Part shown: positions 36,960-48,545 of the stretch, one piece after another
How the letters are laid out: every line of letters begins with the position of its first letter
Position numbering within the stretch: the first letter of the stretch is position 1
Source: Chrysogorgia sp. JL179-B06
Taxonomy: Eukaryota > Cnidaria > Anthozoa > Scleralcyonacea > Chrysogorgiidae
Assembly: GCA_035772405.1 (NCBI GenBank)
Contig: JAYKKM010000047.1
Coordinates: 6,881,501-6,945,500 of the forward strand
Direction: 5' to 3'
DNA length: 64,000 nt
Position numbers and translations under genes: made by a program
Notes under the pieces: model-generated
What the model saw: the letters and a program-made list of their open reading frames with translations, nothing else
Told to the model about the DNA's origin: nothing
Databases searched by the model: none

Positions 36960-38190
36960 TTGTAGGAAATTAAATAAAAGAAAAACGTTCGTTAAGACCA
37001 AGAGGATGTGTGGTGCCAAGTTTAAAAATGAGACGCTTCTCTTGCCGTTTGCGGTTATCGTTACCACCTGAGATGGGAAGGATGGCACAGACTTTCATGT
37101 CTGAAACCAAATGGTTAGCGCTGTTGAAATGGCGGGCTACAGGTTTGTCAACATCATTGTTCCTCACGGAACGAAGATGTTCAGCAAACCTGTCTGAAAG
37201 CGTCGCCCAGTTTCACCGATGTAGATTTTAGGGCATTTATCGCAAGAAATGCAATAAGTGATGTTGATGGAAGTGCATGAAAAAGTATGACGGATTGTGT
37301 GGTTGAATTTGGGGGCAGTAATAACTGTAGTAGGATTGAGAAAAGGGCATGTGTTGCAGCGGGAACTGCCGCACGAAAATGACGAAAATGTTCCCGCTGG
37401 TGCCGAGGTATTTTGTTTAAGGGCACCGGCTATGTACTAAGGAGTCACGAATGTTTTTATTACGGCGAAAAGATACCAAAGGGTTATCGGTGAAAATGGC
37501 TGACGTCTCAGGATCATTTGGTAAAATGTGAAAATTCCGATTGATAATATTTTTAACTTCAGAATTGAAACGATGAAATGTTAGAACTAAAGGAATTTTG
37601 TTGTTTGAAACTTGTTCCAAAGGTGGTTCAGGGGCATCTAACGGGAGACGAGAAAAGCTTTCTGAACGGCGAGGTCTAGAAGGTTGGTAGGGTAACCACG
37701 TTGAACAAAAAAATATCTCATTTCCATTGCTTTGGCTTGGAAATCTTGGTCGTCGCTACACAAGCGGCGAAGACGCAATAATTGAGAATAAGGGATGGAT
37801 TGCTTATAGTGGTTGGGATGAGAGGATGAAAATAGAAGATAACTATGGGAGTCAGTAGGCTTGTACGAGACCGACGTTCTCAGCAAATCACCATCAATCG
37901 ATATTAAAATATCAAGGAACGACACACAGGTTTCGCTGATTTCCCACGTGAACTTCAGAGCAGGATGAAAATCATCAACAAAGTTGATGAACTGCTCTGA
38001 AAGTACACGTGAGCCGAAAGACGCTGTTCCTAAACAGTCATCGATAAATCTGCCGAAGAAATCAGGCAAGGGACCCGTGTATTGTTCAAAGATCTGTTTT
38101 TCAACATAACCAACAAATAAGTTAGCATAGCTTGGACCTAAACTGGATGCATGTTGTCTGCGAGAGATCTTCCACTCATCCAATTCCTAT
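36960..38190 (-). mobile_element. Penelope-like element, 5'-truncated and frameshifted
   Basis: On the minus strand the frames at 37638-38183 encode RT motifs (SYANLFVGYVEKQIFEQY, FFGRFIDDCLGTAS, FLDILISIDG). Those at 37181-37620 and 36970-37167 encode the linker and GIY-YIG endonuclease region (ISCDKCPKIYIGETGRRLSD, then PVARHFNSANH, QEKRLIFKLGT). The protein ends NERFSFI close to the right end of element C. At least two frameshifts break it. The 5' part of the RT is missing beyond about 38190. Confidence 0.85.
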
Positions 38191-39943
38191 TCTAGAAGTT
38201 CATTGAAGAAAGAATATTACTCATGAATGTCTAATAATTTTATTTATGGAAGAAACCTTCACAATCTTGTTCATATTCATCCTGGCGTATCGCAATATGG
38301 TAATTTCGAACAGTGTTGTGATAAGAACAATAACAGAAATGCGTTGGTGAATAATCAACTCATTTCTGTTTTACATCCACGTATACGTCCACTGAGAAAT
38401 CGCCGCCATATAGTATATGGGGATAGGAACTTAATTCAAGTACAGCGCAGGACGTCAAACACGTCAAGCGACGGAGATAAAAATCCCAGACTAATTTATT
38501 CATGAATTAATTTGTTTTCAAAATCCCATTTTATTTCAAATTTGATATTTTTGAAAATTACACTTGAACTTTGAAATTTTGGAAATATGTTTTTAAAATT
38601 TCGAAAATTTCATTTTCGAAGGTATATTAATATTGCTATGATTCAGTCTTTGGCCAGAGGACGCTGGTCAAAGAGACCATAGGATAGGGATAGAGAGGGA
38701 AACCATTTACAAATGTGTATAAATTTCAGTACGTCAATATGGCCGTCTACGTCGAAATAACGAGCAAAGACCCCGTCGGAATCTTGGCTTTTGATTGGCT
38801 AGAAAGATCATTTGGATTTTGGACGTACGCCGTCTACGTCGAACTACAAGGCATTGAACTGATGTACAAACTATGGCAGTAACTTCAAACTTTTGCTTGA
38901 GACTGAGTTCGGTTTCGATCATCGCTTCTACGGATGTCACGGAACTTGTAGATAACACTCCACAGAATGACAACGATGAGTCCAGTCTTGTGCTTTTCTC
39001 ACGGATCAAGAGTTTCTGGCGCAGGTTGGTATCGACGCGACGACGCTGAGCCATATATTCCTCAGTAAAAGCTGGGAAGAAACATTTTTTTGCTTTAAGA
39101 CTACTAAGGTGAGTGGATACTGGATACTATCCGATCTACTTTCTCATTACTTGTGAGCCGTGAATTATTTAAATATAAGATGAATAATTAAATATAAGAT
39201 GAATAATTCATAATATATAGTATTATATTATATTCGAACATATGTAGTGTTTATTTCTATTTTTTTACTTATTCGATGGCAATTCATCAGGAAATAGAAT
39301 CTTTGGTTGAGTGGGTTATTGATACATTTTCAGCTGATAGTAGGATAACTGAACTGATTTGGACATTTAGTTGATTTAGTCATTTTAATGTATTAATTTT
39401 GTATTATTGCAATAAATATTTTATGCACAATAACATAGTTTGTTATTTTTTCAAATAAATTCCATTCAAAGTTAACAGGTGGCAAACAGTAATGCATATG
39501 GAACCCTCACTTCAAAATCAGCTGTTAGGTCAACAAAAAACTCCTCATTTGCACACCAGCTGTACCAGTTAAATAATGATGTTGACAAATAATGATATAT
39601 ACCAGTATGTTGTAATAATAAATCTCCTATTCTTCTTAATTGTCTGCAAATTATGCCCCTCACATAATATTATAATTAAATTAAGGTTCTATAATTTTTT
39701 TATCAACAATCAAAACATGGACATGATGACATGACCAAAAAATCAGGAGTTTACCTGCAGGGTACACTTGCTTATACCAGTTAGTGGGCACATCAAATAC
39801 CTTAATACATACACATCACTGGAGGAGTACCTATTTTTAAGTTTCACAACATTTCAGTTACTATTTTAGTGTGCCTGTACAGATTGGGTCCTCATTATTG
39901 AGATACCGGTATAATGTTATTGTGAGTTAGATGGATGATGTGT
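38191..39943. other. Non-coding stretch
   Basis: I see no convincing gene. AT-rich sequence is interrupted by two copies of a GCCGTCTACGTCGAA motif near 38742 and 38829. A short frame at 38227-38505 has no recognisable features. Confidence 0.5.
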
Positions 39944-40440
39944 CCATGAAATGTCACATATGGTCTGATAAAGCTTCTTCTAATCAGACAATGTCTGGTT
40001 GTATAGAGGTAAGGGGGTATCTGGTGCCTCAAAACCATACAGCTCAGGTTAGATAGGTGGCATAGTGTACCTTAGGATGACCAAGATGATGCAGAGAGAT
40101 GAGCTCCTCTATATCCATGAAATGTCCCATATGGTATGATAAAGCTTCTTCTAATCAGACAATATCTGGTTGTTTCGAGGTAAGGGGGTATCTGGTGCCT
40201 CAAAACCAGTCAGCTCAGGTTAGATAGGTGGCATAGTGTACCTTAGGATGACCAAGATGATGTAGAGAGATGAGTTCCTCTATATCCATGAGTGTCCCAT
40301 ATGGTATGATAAAGCTTCTTCTAATCAGACAATGTCTGGTTGGATAGAGATAAAGGGGGTATCTGGTGCCTCAAAACCTAGCCGGTGCACATCCGGTAAC
40401 CTTCCGGTATTGTGCACAGGCTACTCAAAACCAGACAGGT
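39944..40440. repeat. 171-bp tandem repeat, about three copies
   Basis: Units start at 39944, 40115 and 40286. Each has CCATATGGTATGATAAAGCT, then TCTAATCAGACAAT and GGGGGTATCTGGTGCCTCAA. The third is partial and changes after about 40380. The following 40441-40755 holds nothing that I recognise. Confidence 0.85.
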
Positions 40441-40755
40441 TAGGTTAGATAGGGACGAACAGCCAAAAGAAAGTGGCTGTGAGCCTTGGCTGTCCATGTC
40501 GGTTTCAGTGTTTCACTGTACAACAGTGTTTCTTAGGTATGCTGACATCAGCTATGAAATGGAGCAAAACCATGGTATTTCCTTAAAAGGTGTCTCCAAA
40601 AATAATAAAATATAATGCCAAAACACAAAAGCTCTTAAAAAACGATAACATATTTAATTGAAAACACAAGTTAGAACTATTAGATTTTTGCTGAATATAG
40701 TTTTTCAGAATGCAGGAAATGCCATTTCAGACAAGCAAATTTTAAAACATTTTCG

Positions 40756-43700
40756 GGGGGCATGCCCCCGTACCCCCCTAGAAATGCGGTCAGATTTGAC
40801 GTAGTTCAAGAATTTATAGATTCGCCCTTGCAGCGTACTCCTTTGATTATTCGTAGATCTCGCCCGCCTGTAGGATTTGGTCTGTTGAATGCAAGATCGA
40901 TAAATAACAAGAGTCTCATAATTAAGGATTATATTATTGAACATAATGTTGATATTCTGCCCATTGACCGAGACCTGGCTAACACCTACTGGTAATGAAT
41001 ACTTGATTGAAGCGATAACTCCTAACGGATTTGTATTCAAACATGTTCCCAGAGGTTCAATTGGCGGTGGATAAATCACTGAAGTTGAAACAACTTCAGG
41101 TTGTTAACTTCACCTCATTTGAGTTGATTGAATTCAATTTACCGCTGCCTACTAACTCTAATCTACGGATTCTTGTTATCTATCGCCCGCCATCTTCCTC
41201 TGCAAATCGTCTCACAGTGAACTTATTTCTCAATGAATTTAGTACGTTATTGGAGCAGCTTGTTGTCTCAACTGCTCGGTTAATGATCGTGGGCGACTTT
41301 AACTTTCGTAGTGACGATAGTAGTAACCGTTATGCAACTAAATTCTTGGATATTTTAGAACACTTTAACCTACATCAGCACATCAATGTACCCACGCACA
41401 AGAACCACACCTTGGACTTGATAATTACTCGTAAAGATGAGATAACTGCGGGTGACGTTGCTGTCAGGGACCCAGCTATTTCTCATCACTCCGTAATTCA
41501 CTGTCAGCTACCTCTAGTCAAACCACAGGCCACCAAGCGTTCTATTACATACCGTAAAATCAATTCTATTGACTTCGATAAATTTAATCGGGACATTGTT
41601 AATTCTTGTATTCTAGACAACAATCACTCTAATGTCACAGATGCTGCTGATGAATATCACAATGTATTATCAGGACTTCTGGATGTGCATGCACTGCTCA
41701 AATCACTGCACGTCTAGTCAGCTGTCGTCACTCCTGCCAATGGTACACATGCAGAGGACATCACAAAAGAAAAGACTGTCCGTCGCAGACTGGAACGCAG
41801 ATGGCGCCGTACTGGGCTGTATAGTTGACAAAGGATTGTATATCAACCAATGTAAGCGTGTAAATACTATGATTGTTGAAGCAAAAATGAACTTTTATTC
41901 TTCGGTTATACAAGAAAACCAGAACTACCAAAAGCTTCTTTTCAAGAACGTGTCTAAACTAGTATATAGGAAACCAACCCGAAATTTCCCCTCATTTGAC
42001 TCAGCTGCGGTTCTTGCTGACAAATTTGCTGATTTGTTCATGGACAAGATTGTAACCATTCGGAAACAACTATACCTGATAGTACTGAGACAGTTTCTAT
42101 AATTCCTATGATAACGGATGTAGTTCAGCACTCTGTGAGTTTTCCCCAGTGTTGGTTAGTGATGTTGCTGCCCTTATTGGTGTGTCTGCCTCGAAATCCT
42201 GTATACTGGATCCAATTCCTGTACGAGTTCTTAAGAACTGTTATGATACTTTGCTGCCTGCAGTCATCACCAATATCGTAAATATATCGCTGCAATCATC
42301 TGTTGTTCCTGATGCCATGAAGATTGGGGCTTTATCTCCAATTCTCAAGAATCACTCCCTGGACTTTGAGGTATTTTCAAACTTCAGACCCATCTCTAAC
42401 CTTGTGTTCGTGTCCAAGTGTACTGAAAAAGTAGTGGCATCACAACTGAAGGATTATTTGAGTTCCAATGATCTGAATGATTTGTTCCAGTCGGCTTATG
42501 AAGAACACCATAGCATTGAAACGGCTCTGGTCCGCGTACAGAACGATGTTTTACGTACTATTGATGCAGATGGCTCAGCGATTGTACTGTTTTTAGACTT
42601 ATCTTCAGCGTTTGACACGGTCGACCACAATATTTTCTTGTCACGTTTGCAGTCAAGGTTTGGGATTTCTGGGAATGCTCTCAGTTGGTTCCGATCCTAC
42701 CTCACCAATCGTAAACAATTTGTCTACATTAATAATGACCGATCAGCTGTGAAAGATCTTGACTATGGAGTGCAGCAGGGATCTGTACTTGGTCCACTTC
42801 TGTACTTACTTTACACTGCACCTATTGGTGACATTCTCAATGTCGTTTCACTTATACGCCGATGACATTCAGATATTTGCTACGTTCAACCCGGCGGTTC
42901 ATGATGAGATTAAGTCTGCTGTGCACAAGATTGAAGCCTGTATGTTGGAGATGGATCAATGGATGATGACCAACAAGTTAAAATTGTATAAAGATAAAAC
43001 TGAACTTCTACTAATTGGGTCCCGTTTTAGTCACCAGCCTGAACTTGATGCTGTGTGTATCAGTGGTGTACGACTGAAACCTGTGCAGTCTTCCCGATAT
43101 ATTGGCGTTACTATTGACTGTACTTTGTCAATGACTGAGTACATAAAAAATATCTGTAAATCATCATTTTTTCAACTGAGGCAGATTTTCAAAATTAGAA
43201 AGTATCTTAGTCTATCTACTGCAGAAACTCTAGTACATGCATTTGTAACTTCTAAATTAGATAATTGTAATTCTATATTATACGGATTACCCAAGTATCT
43301 CATACATAAAATCCAAAGAGTTCAAAATTGCGCCAGCAAGAATGATAACATGCACTAGGAAATATGAACATGTTACTCCACTACTACATATAGGCTTCAC
43401 TGGCTCCCGGTTGAGCAGCGAATAATTTTTAAAGTTCTTCTTTTAGCTTTCAAAGCTCAACATAGCCTAGCTCTGCAGTATATTGCCGATCTTATTCAGC
43501 CATATACCAACTAGAACTTAGAGGTCATCATCTGAGGCACTGTTACATGTACCAGCAAGTAATTTGAAAACCTATGGTGGTAGAGCTAGTTTCGCTGTGG
43601 CCGCACCTCGCCTTTGGAATGAGCTGCCTCAACACATCAGAGTGTGTGACTTATTAGCTTCTTTCAAAAGACAGCTGAGTCCGTTTCAGTCCGTTTTTAA

Positions 43701-43905
43701 CAAGTTTAACACATTAGTTTATATTCATAGAATCATTATTATAGTTAAGCTATCAGTTGAAGATTGTAATTTTATAATATCGCATGACTGTGATATATTT
43801 AATTTGTTATATTCTATAAGCTGATGTAAAGCGCTTAGATCTTCTTGTTATAGGCGCTATATAAATTAAACTATTATTATTATTATTATTATTATTATCA
43901 ATCAC
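40756..43905 (+). mobile_element. CR1-like LINE with endonuclease and RT, decayed
   Basis: The order is that of a LINE ORF2. The endonuclease N-terminus is at 40762-40995 (VGFGLLNARSINNKS), and the endonuclease core at 41031-41717 (LVIYRPPSSSANR, MIVGDFNFRSDDS, HTLDLIITRKDE, ISHHSVIHC). The reverse transcriptase is at 42149-43358 (FRPISNLVFVSKCTEKVVA, LFLDLSSAFDTVDHNIFL, GVQQGSVLGPLLYLLYT, LYADDIQIFA). The C-terminal SFAVAAPRLWNELPQHIR block is at 43564-43700. At least four frameshifts or stops break it. The 3' end is a (TTA)n tract at 43876-43899, typical of CR1/L2-like LINEs. Confidence 0.9.
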
Positions 43906-43911
43906 TACCCG

Positions 43912-44457
43912 AACAATCCACAAATGGTTGGAAAAATCAAAGAAAATTTTAAATTTCTATCCAACTCGACGAAAATGAAAAGCGTATTGGATAAAACAAA
44001 CATAATAGTAAGCCGTCGCCAACCAAAAAAATTAAAACGATATTTACTAAAGCGCAATCCAATTCGCAACATTCATTACCTTTAGTTACAAAATGTCAAG
44101 AACCAAGATGTGGAACATGTGACTATTTGATTACAGTAAACTTAATAACATTTAATAACGGAAAATTTTGGACCATAAAGTCGTCAATGAACTGTAAGGC
44201 AAAGAATGTAATTTATACAATAATTTGTCCATAATGCGAAAGCTTTTACGTTGGACAAACAGAGAATCTGCGTAAGAGAACAGATTAACTATAAAGAGTA
44301 TCAGCACCTGAAAGTAAGTGAACATTTGGAATGTTGCAACAACGGGATATTTCAGATCATACCAATCTACCAATGCAACGATGAAAATAGACTTTTCAGA
44401 GAAATGAAAGAAAAGGAACTTATTTCAATACTAAAACCGAACTTGAATTCTAACTAA
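43912..44457 (+). mobile_element. PLE-type GIY-YIG endonuclease fragment
   Basis: Broken frames encode KCQEPRCGTCDYLIT, a Cys-rich motif of this domain, then NVIYTIICP and FYVGQTENLRKR, with the tail FREMKEKELISILKP. It is a diverged and frameshifted C-terminal piece of a Penelope-like element. Confidence 0.65.
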
Positions 44458-44595
44458 TACACCAATAATTAATTACATCTGTCACTGGTTTTACTACATC
44501 TTATTTTCAATGTTGTTTCTTTTGGTTGTTTATTGAAACTTTTGCCTATATAGAACATGCATGCACTTGTGTTTGTTAACGAAACGATTTTACTG

Positions 44596-45172
<577 letters not shown>

Positions 45173-45182
45173 ATAATTCAAT

Positions 45183-45224
45183 CTACAGACACGTGTTTCG
45201 CTGTACAACAGCTCATCAGTGTAG
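45183..45224 (-). ncRNA. Hammerhead ribozyme, unit 1
   Basis: Read on the minus strand: stem I CTACA pairs with TGTAG. The core CTGATGA is followed by stem II GCTGT-TGT-ACAGC, then GAA and a minimal stem III of ACAC with GTGT. The nucleotide before the cleavage site is C17. All invariant core positions are present. Predicted self-cleavage falls between 45188 and 45187 on the minus strand. The loopless 4-bp stem III is typical of PLE and retrozyme hammerheads, which may act as dimers. Confidence 0.88.
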
Positions 45225-45460
45225 CTTGGAACAATCTGAATGAGTCTGACTCGGTAATTATACACTTACGATCGTCATTGACAACCGCTTGTGGGACAAC
45301 ACCGGCAATCAGAACATCCAGATAGCGTGAAGTGCGCATGGGGCCAGAGTGCTCAAACTGCCACAAGGGTAGTGAGCGTTGCATTATCGCTAAAGGACAC
45401 CCACGTTTACTTCACAGAGTGCTCAACAACACCGAAGTGAAGGAGCGTACATAATTCAAT

Positions 45461-45502
45461 CTACAGACACGTGTTTCGCTGTACAACAGCTCATCAGTGT
45501 AG
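45461..45502 (-). ncRNA. Hammerhead ribozyme, unit 2
   Basis: Sequence and pairing are identical to unit 1, with core CTGATGA, stem II GCTGT/ACAGC, GAAA and the GTGTC cleavage site. Confidence 0.88.
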
Positions 45503-45737
45503 CTTGGAACAATCTGAATGAGTCTGACTCGGTAATTATACACTTACGATCGTCATTGACAACCGCTTGTGGGACAACACCGGCAAACAGAACATCCAGA
45601 TAGCGTGAAGTGCGCATGGGCCACACTGCTCAAACTGCCACAAGGGTAGTGAGCGTTGCATTATCGCTAAAGGACACCCACGTTTACTTCACAGAGTGCT
45701 CAACAACACCGAAGTGAAGGAGCGTACATAATTCAAT

Positions 45738-45779
45738 CTACAGACACGTGTTTCGCTGTACAACAGCTCATCAGTGTAG
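45738..45779 (-). ncRNA. Hammerhead ribozyme, unit 3
   Basis: Sequence and pairing are identical to unit 1, with all core residues conserved. Confidence 0.88.
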
Positions 45780-46015
45780 CTTGGAACAATCTGAATGAGT
45801 CTGACTCGGTAATTATACACTTACGATCGTCATTGACAACCGCTTGTGGGACAACACCGGCAATCAGAACATCCAGATAGCGTGAAGTGCGCATGGGGCC
45901 AGAGTGCTCAAACTGCCACAAGGGTAGTGAGCGTTGCATTATCGCTAAAGGACACCCACGTTTACTTCACAGAGTGCTCAACAACACCGAAGTGAAGGAG
46001 CGTACATAATTCAAT

Positions 46016-46057
46016 CTACAGACACGTGTTTCGCTGTACAACAGCTCATCAGTGTAG
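46016..46057 (-). ncRNA. Hammerhead ribozyme, unit 4
   Basis: Sequence and pairing are identical to unit 1, with all core residues conserved. Confidence 0.88.
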
Positions 46058-46287
46058 CTTGGAACAATCTGAATGAGTCTGACTCGGTAATTATACACTT
46101 ACGATCGTCATTGACAACCGCTTGTGGGACAACACCGGCAATCAGAACATCCAGATAGCGTGAAGTGCGCATGGGGCCAGAGTGCTCAAACTGCCACAAG
46201 GGTAGTGAGCGTTGCATTATCGTTAAAGGACACCCACGTTTACTTCACAGAGTGCTCAACAACACCGAAGTGAAGGAGCGTACATAA

Positions 46288-46560
<273 letters not shown>

Positions 46561-47560
46561 CTTTCAGAGCAGAGTAGATTTTCTTGATGTAACCCTCAAT
46601 TTGACCAGTGGTAAACATATGCCTTACACCAAACCTAACAAAGTACCCTTGTACATCCACAGCAAGTCTAACCACCCACCTATAATTATCAAAAACATCC
46701 CAGAATCCATCAACAAACGTCTCTCTGATATTTCATCTGATGAAGAATCATTCAACCGTGCAACACCCCTGTACCATAAAGCCCTCGAACATAGCGGGTA
46801 TAATCACCAACTAAAATTTCAACACCTACCACCACCAAGTGTGCCCACTAGCCAAAACAAGAAACGACATCGGAAACGTGACATGGTACAACCCACCATA
46901 CAGCAAGAACGTTTCCACCAACATCGGCCAGACGTTCCTCAAAATTCTTGACGAAGAATTTAATGAAAATCACAGTTTTCACAAAATCTTCAACAGGAAT
47001 ACTGTCAAAATCAGCTACACCTGTATGAACAACATTAAACAGACTATCGACGGACATAACAAAACTATCCTTAAGACTGAGAATGACCAACATAAACCCA
47101 ACGACAACGAATGCAACTGCAGAAAACGCGACAATTGTCCTTTACTTGGCCAATGCCTAACTAAATCTGTTGTATACCAAGCTACAGTCACCACCACCGA
47201 CAACAAGCCTGACCAAACATATGTCGGCCTTACTGCAAACACGTTTAAAACAAGATTCGCCAACCACAAATCCTCATTAAACAACATCGGAAAGAAACAC
47301 TCCACTGAGCTAAGCAAACATGTCTGGCAACTTAAAGATAAGCGTGTTGACTATAATATCAAATGGAAAGTTCTCAAGAAAGCTAGACCCTACTGCAATG
47401 ACTTCAAACAGATGCAGCTTATGTTTGTGGGAGAAATATTTCATTATCTGTCAACCTTCTCTGGCTACCCTGAACAAACGCAACGAACTCGTGTCATCAT
47501 GTAGACATGCCAATACATTTCTATTTAGAAACTTTGTAACGTAATTTTATAATTTTATAA
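46561..47560 (+). mobile_element. Penelope-like element, C-terminal RT and GIY-YIG part
   Basis: The frame at 46561-46951 (starting within [20 protein letters not shown]) is the end of a PLE reverse transcriptase. After a frameshift near 46860, 46839-47504 encodes NTVKISYTCMNNIKQTIDGH, the Cys-rich CNCRKRDNCPLLGQC, and the GIY-YIG motif SVVYQATV and QTYVGLTANTFKTRF, ending in a CNLC-like region. It is 5'-truncated and broken. The hammerhead array lies upstream but in the opposite orientation, so a direct link is uncertain. Confidence 0.85.
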
Positions 47561-48045
47561 TTTAACGCGGTTTTGAAACAAATCCTATGATAAGCCTTTA
47601 ATTCGGTCTGTTTTTGTTCATCTATTTTTGACAACCACTTATCTATTATACTCAAATCTCAAGTGGAAAGATTCATGTTATAGTATTACAAACGGTTAAA
47701 ATTTTTGAAAATTCAAACTAACTAATGAACATTCAGAACTTTATTAACGTACTTCCTAATTTAGATAGCCATATAATCCTCTGTGTAATCACATCTTAGT
47801 CATTAGACCATTTTATCTGAAGAGTACTACACCATTTGCGTGTGGCATGAAACTAACTAGTAATAAAATGTCTAGTCACAACTGTTGAGTCTTTGAATTT
47901 TTACTATATATATATATATATAGGTGGGATTCAGTAACCCTCCCCTCGAAATCTACTACTGAAGAAGACTCTCATCATTACCGTACAAACCAAGATACTG
48001 TAGTGTACAGTGTAGTAAATGCACAGTATTGAACAATAACCATCT
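47561..48045. other. Non-coding stretch
   Basis: AT-rich sequence with a short TA microsatellite near 47905-47922 and no gene that I can see. Confidence 0.5.
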
Positions 48046-48545
48046 GTGGGAACAGAAAGTGGACCAAGTCCGTCCCCCCGAATCCCAAATGGAAATGGTT
48101 TAACTACGATCACAGCGTTAAACGTGCGTACACTAAAACATGACGTTAAACTAGGCCAAATGGTAGCAGAAGCTGCGATACAAGATCACATGTACAAGAA
48201 GTTAGGAGGCCTGGATCTGGGACACTGGAGATCGAAAGATACAAGCTTTATATACTACTCAGGACAGAAACAACGTGCTGAATAGGGCGTGGCGATCCTG
48301 GTAAGCCAGTGATAGTGTGGTGGAGGATGTGCAAATAATATCCATGCAGGCGGTAGTGAATAACCTACGACTAAATATTTATTCGCCAACTAATGAAGCC
48401 AAGGAGTCGCAAAAAGATCTATTCTGGCGAGATCTCCGAAATCATGTCAAAACACTGAAGAAGAGCCATAAAACGATTATTGGCGGTGACTTTAACAGCA
48501 GTATGGGCTTAGCAACCACCAGCAACTATATAGATGTGTCGGAGA
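48046..48545 (+). mobile_element. RTE-like LINE endonuclease fragment
   Basis: Broken frames encode ITALNVRTLKHDVKLGQMVA, SFIYYSGQKQRAE, then LRLNIYSPTNEAKESQKDLF and KTIIGGDFNSSMG, which are apurinic-type endonuclease motifs of RTE-like LINEs. It ends where the LINE in the opposite direction begins, so it was probably interrupted by it. Confidence 0.75.

Larger units (their letters stand above)
45173..46283 (-). repeat. Four tandem 278-bp units, retrozyme-like
   Basis: Units occupy 45173-45450, 45451-45727, 45728-46005 and 46006-46283 and are almost identical. Each carries a complete hammerhead ribozyme on the minus strand and no conserved protein. Short tandem units of this size with one type I hammerhead each are the hallmark of metazoan retrozymes, whose RNA circularises after self-cleavage. 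The array sits between TA microsatellites, and a PLE fragment follows nearby. The 68-residue minus-strand frame repeated in three units is probably incidental. Confidence 0.85.

Noticed and set aside
39473..39500. AACAGGTGGCAA plus ATGCATAT resembling the terminal-repeat block of element C
   Set aside because: The match is only about 13 bases and no other part of the terminal repeat is nearby; chance is likely.
45178..46217. Identical 68-residue minus-strand frames repeated in the tandem units
   Set aside because: They repeat only because the 278-bp unit repeats. They overlap the hammerhead and resemble no protein; unit 2 does not keep the frame.
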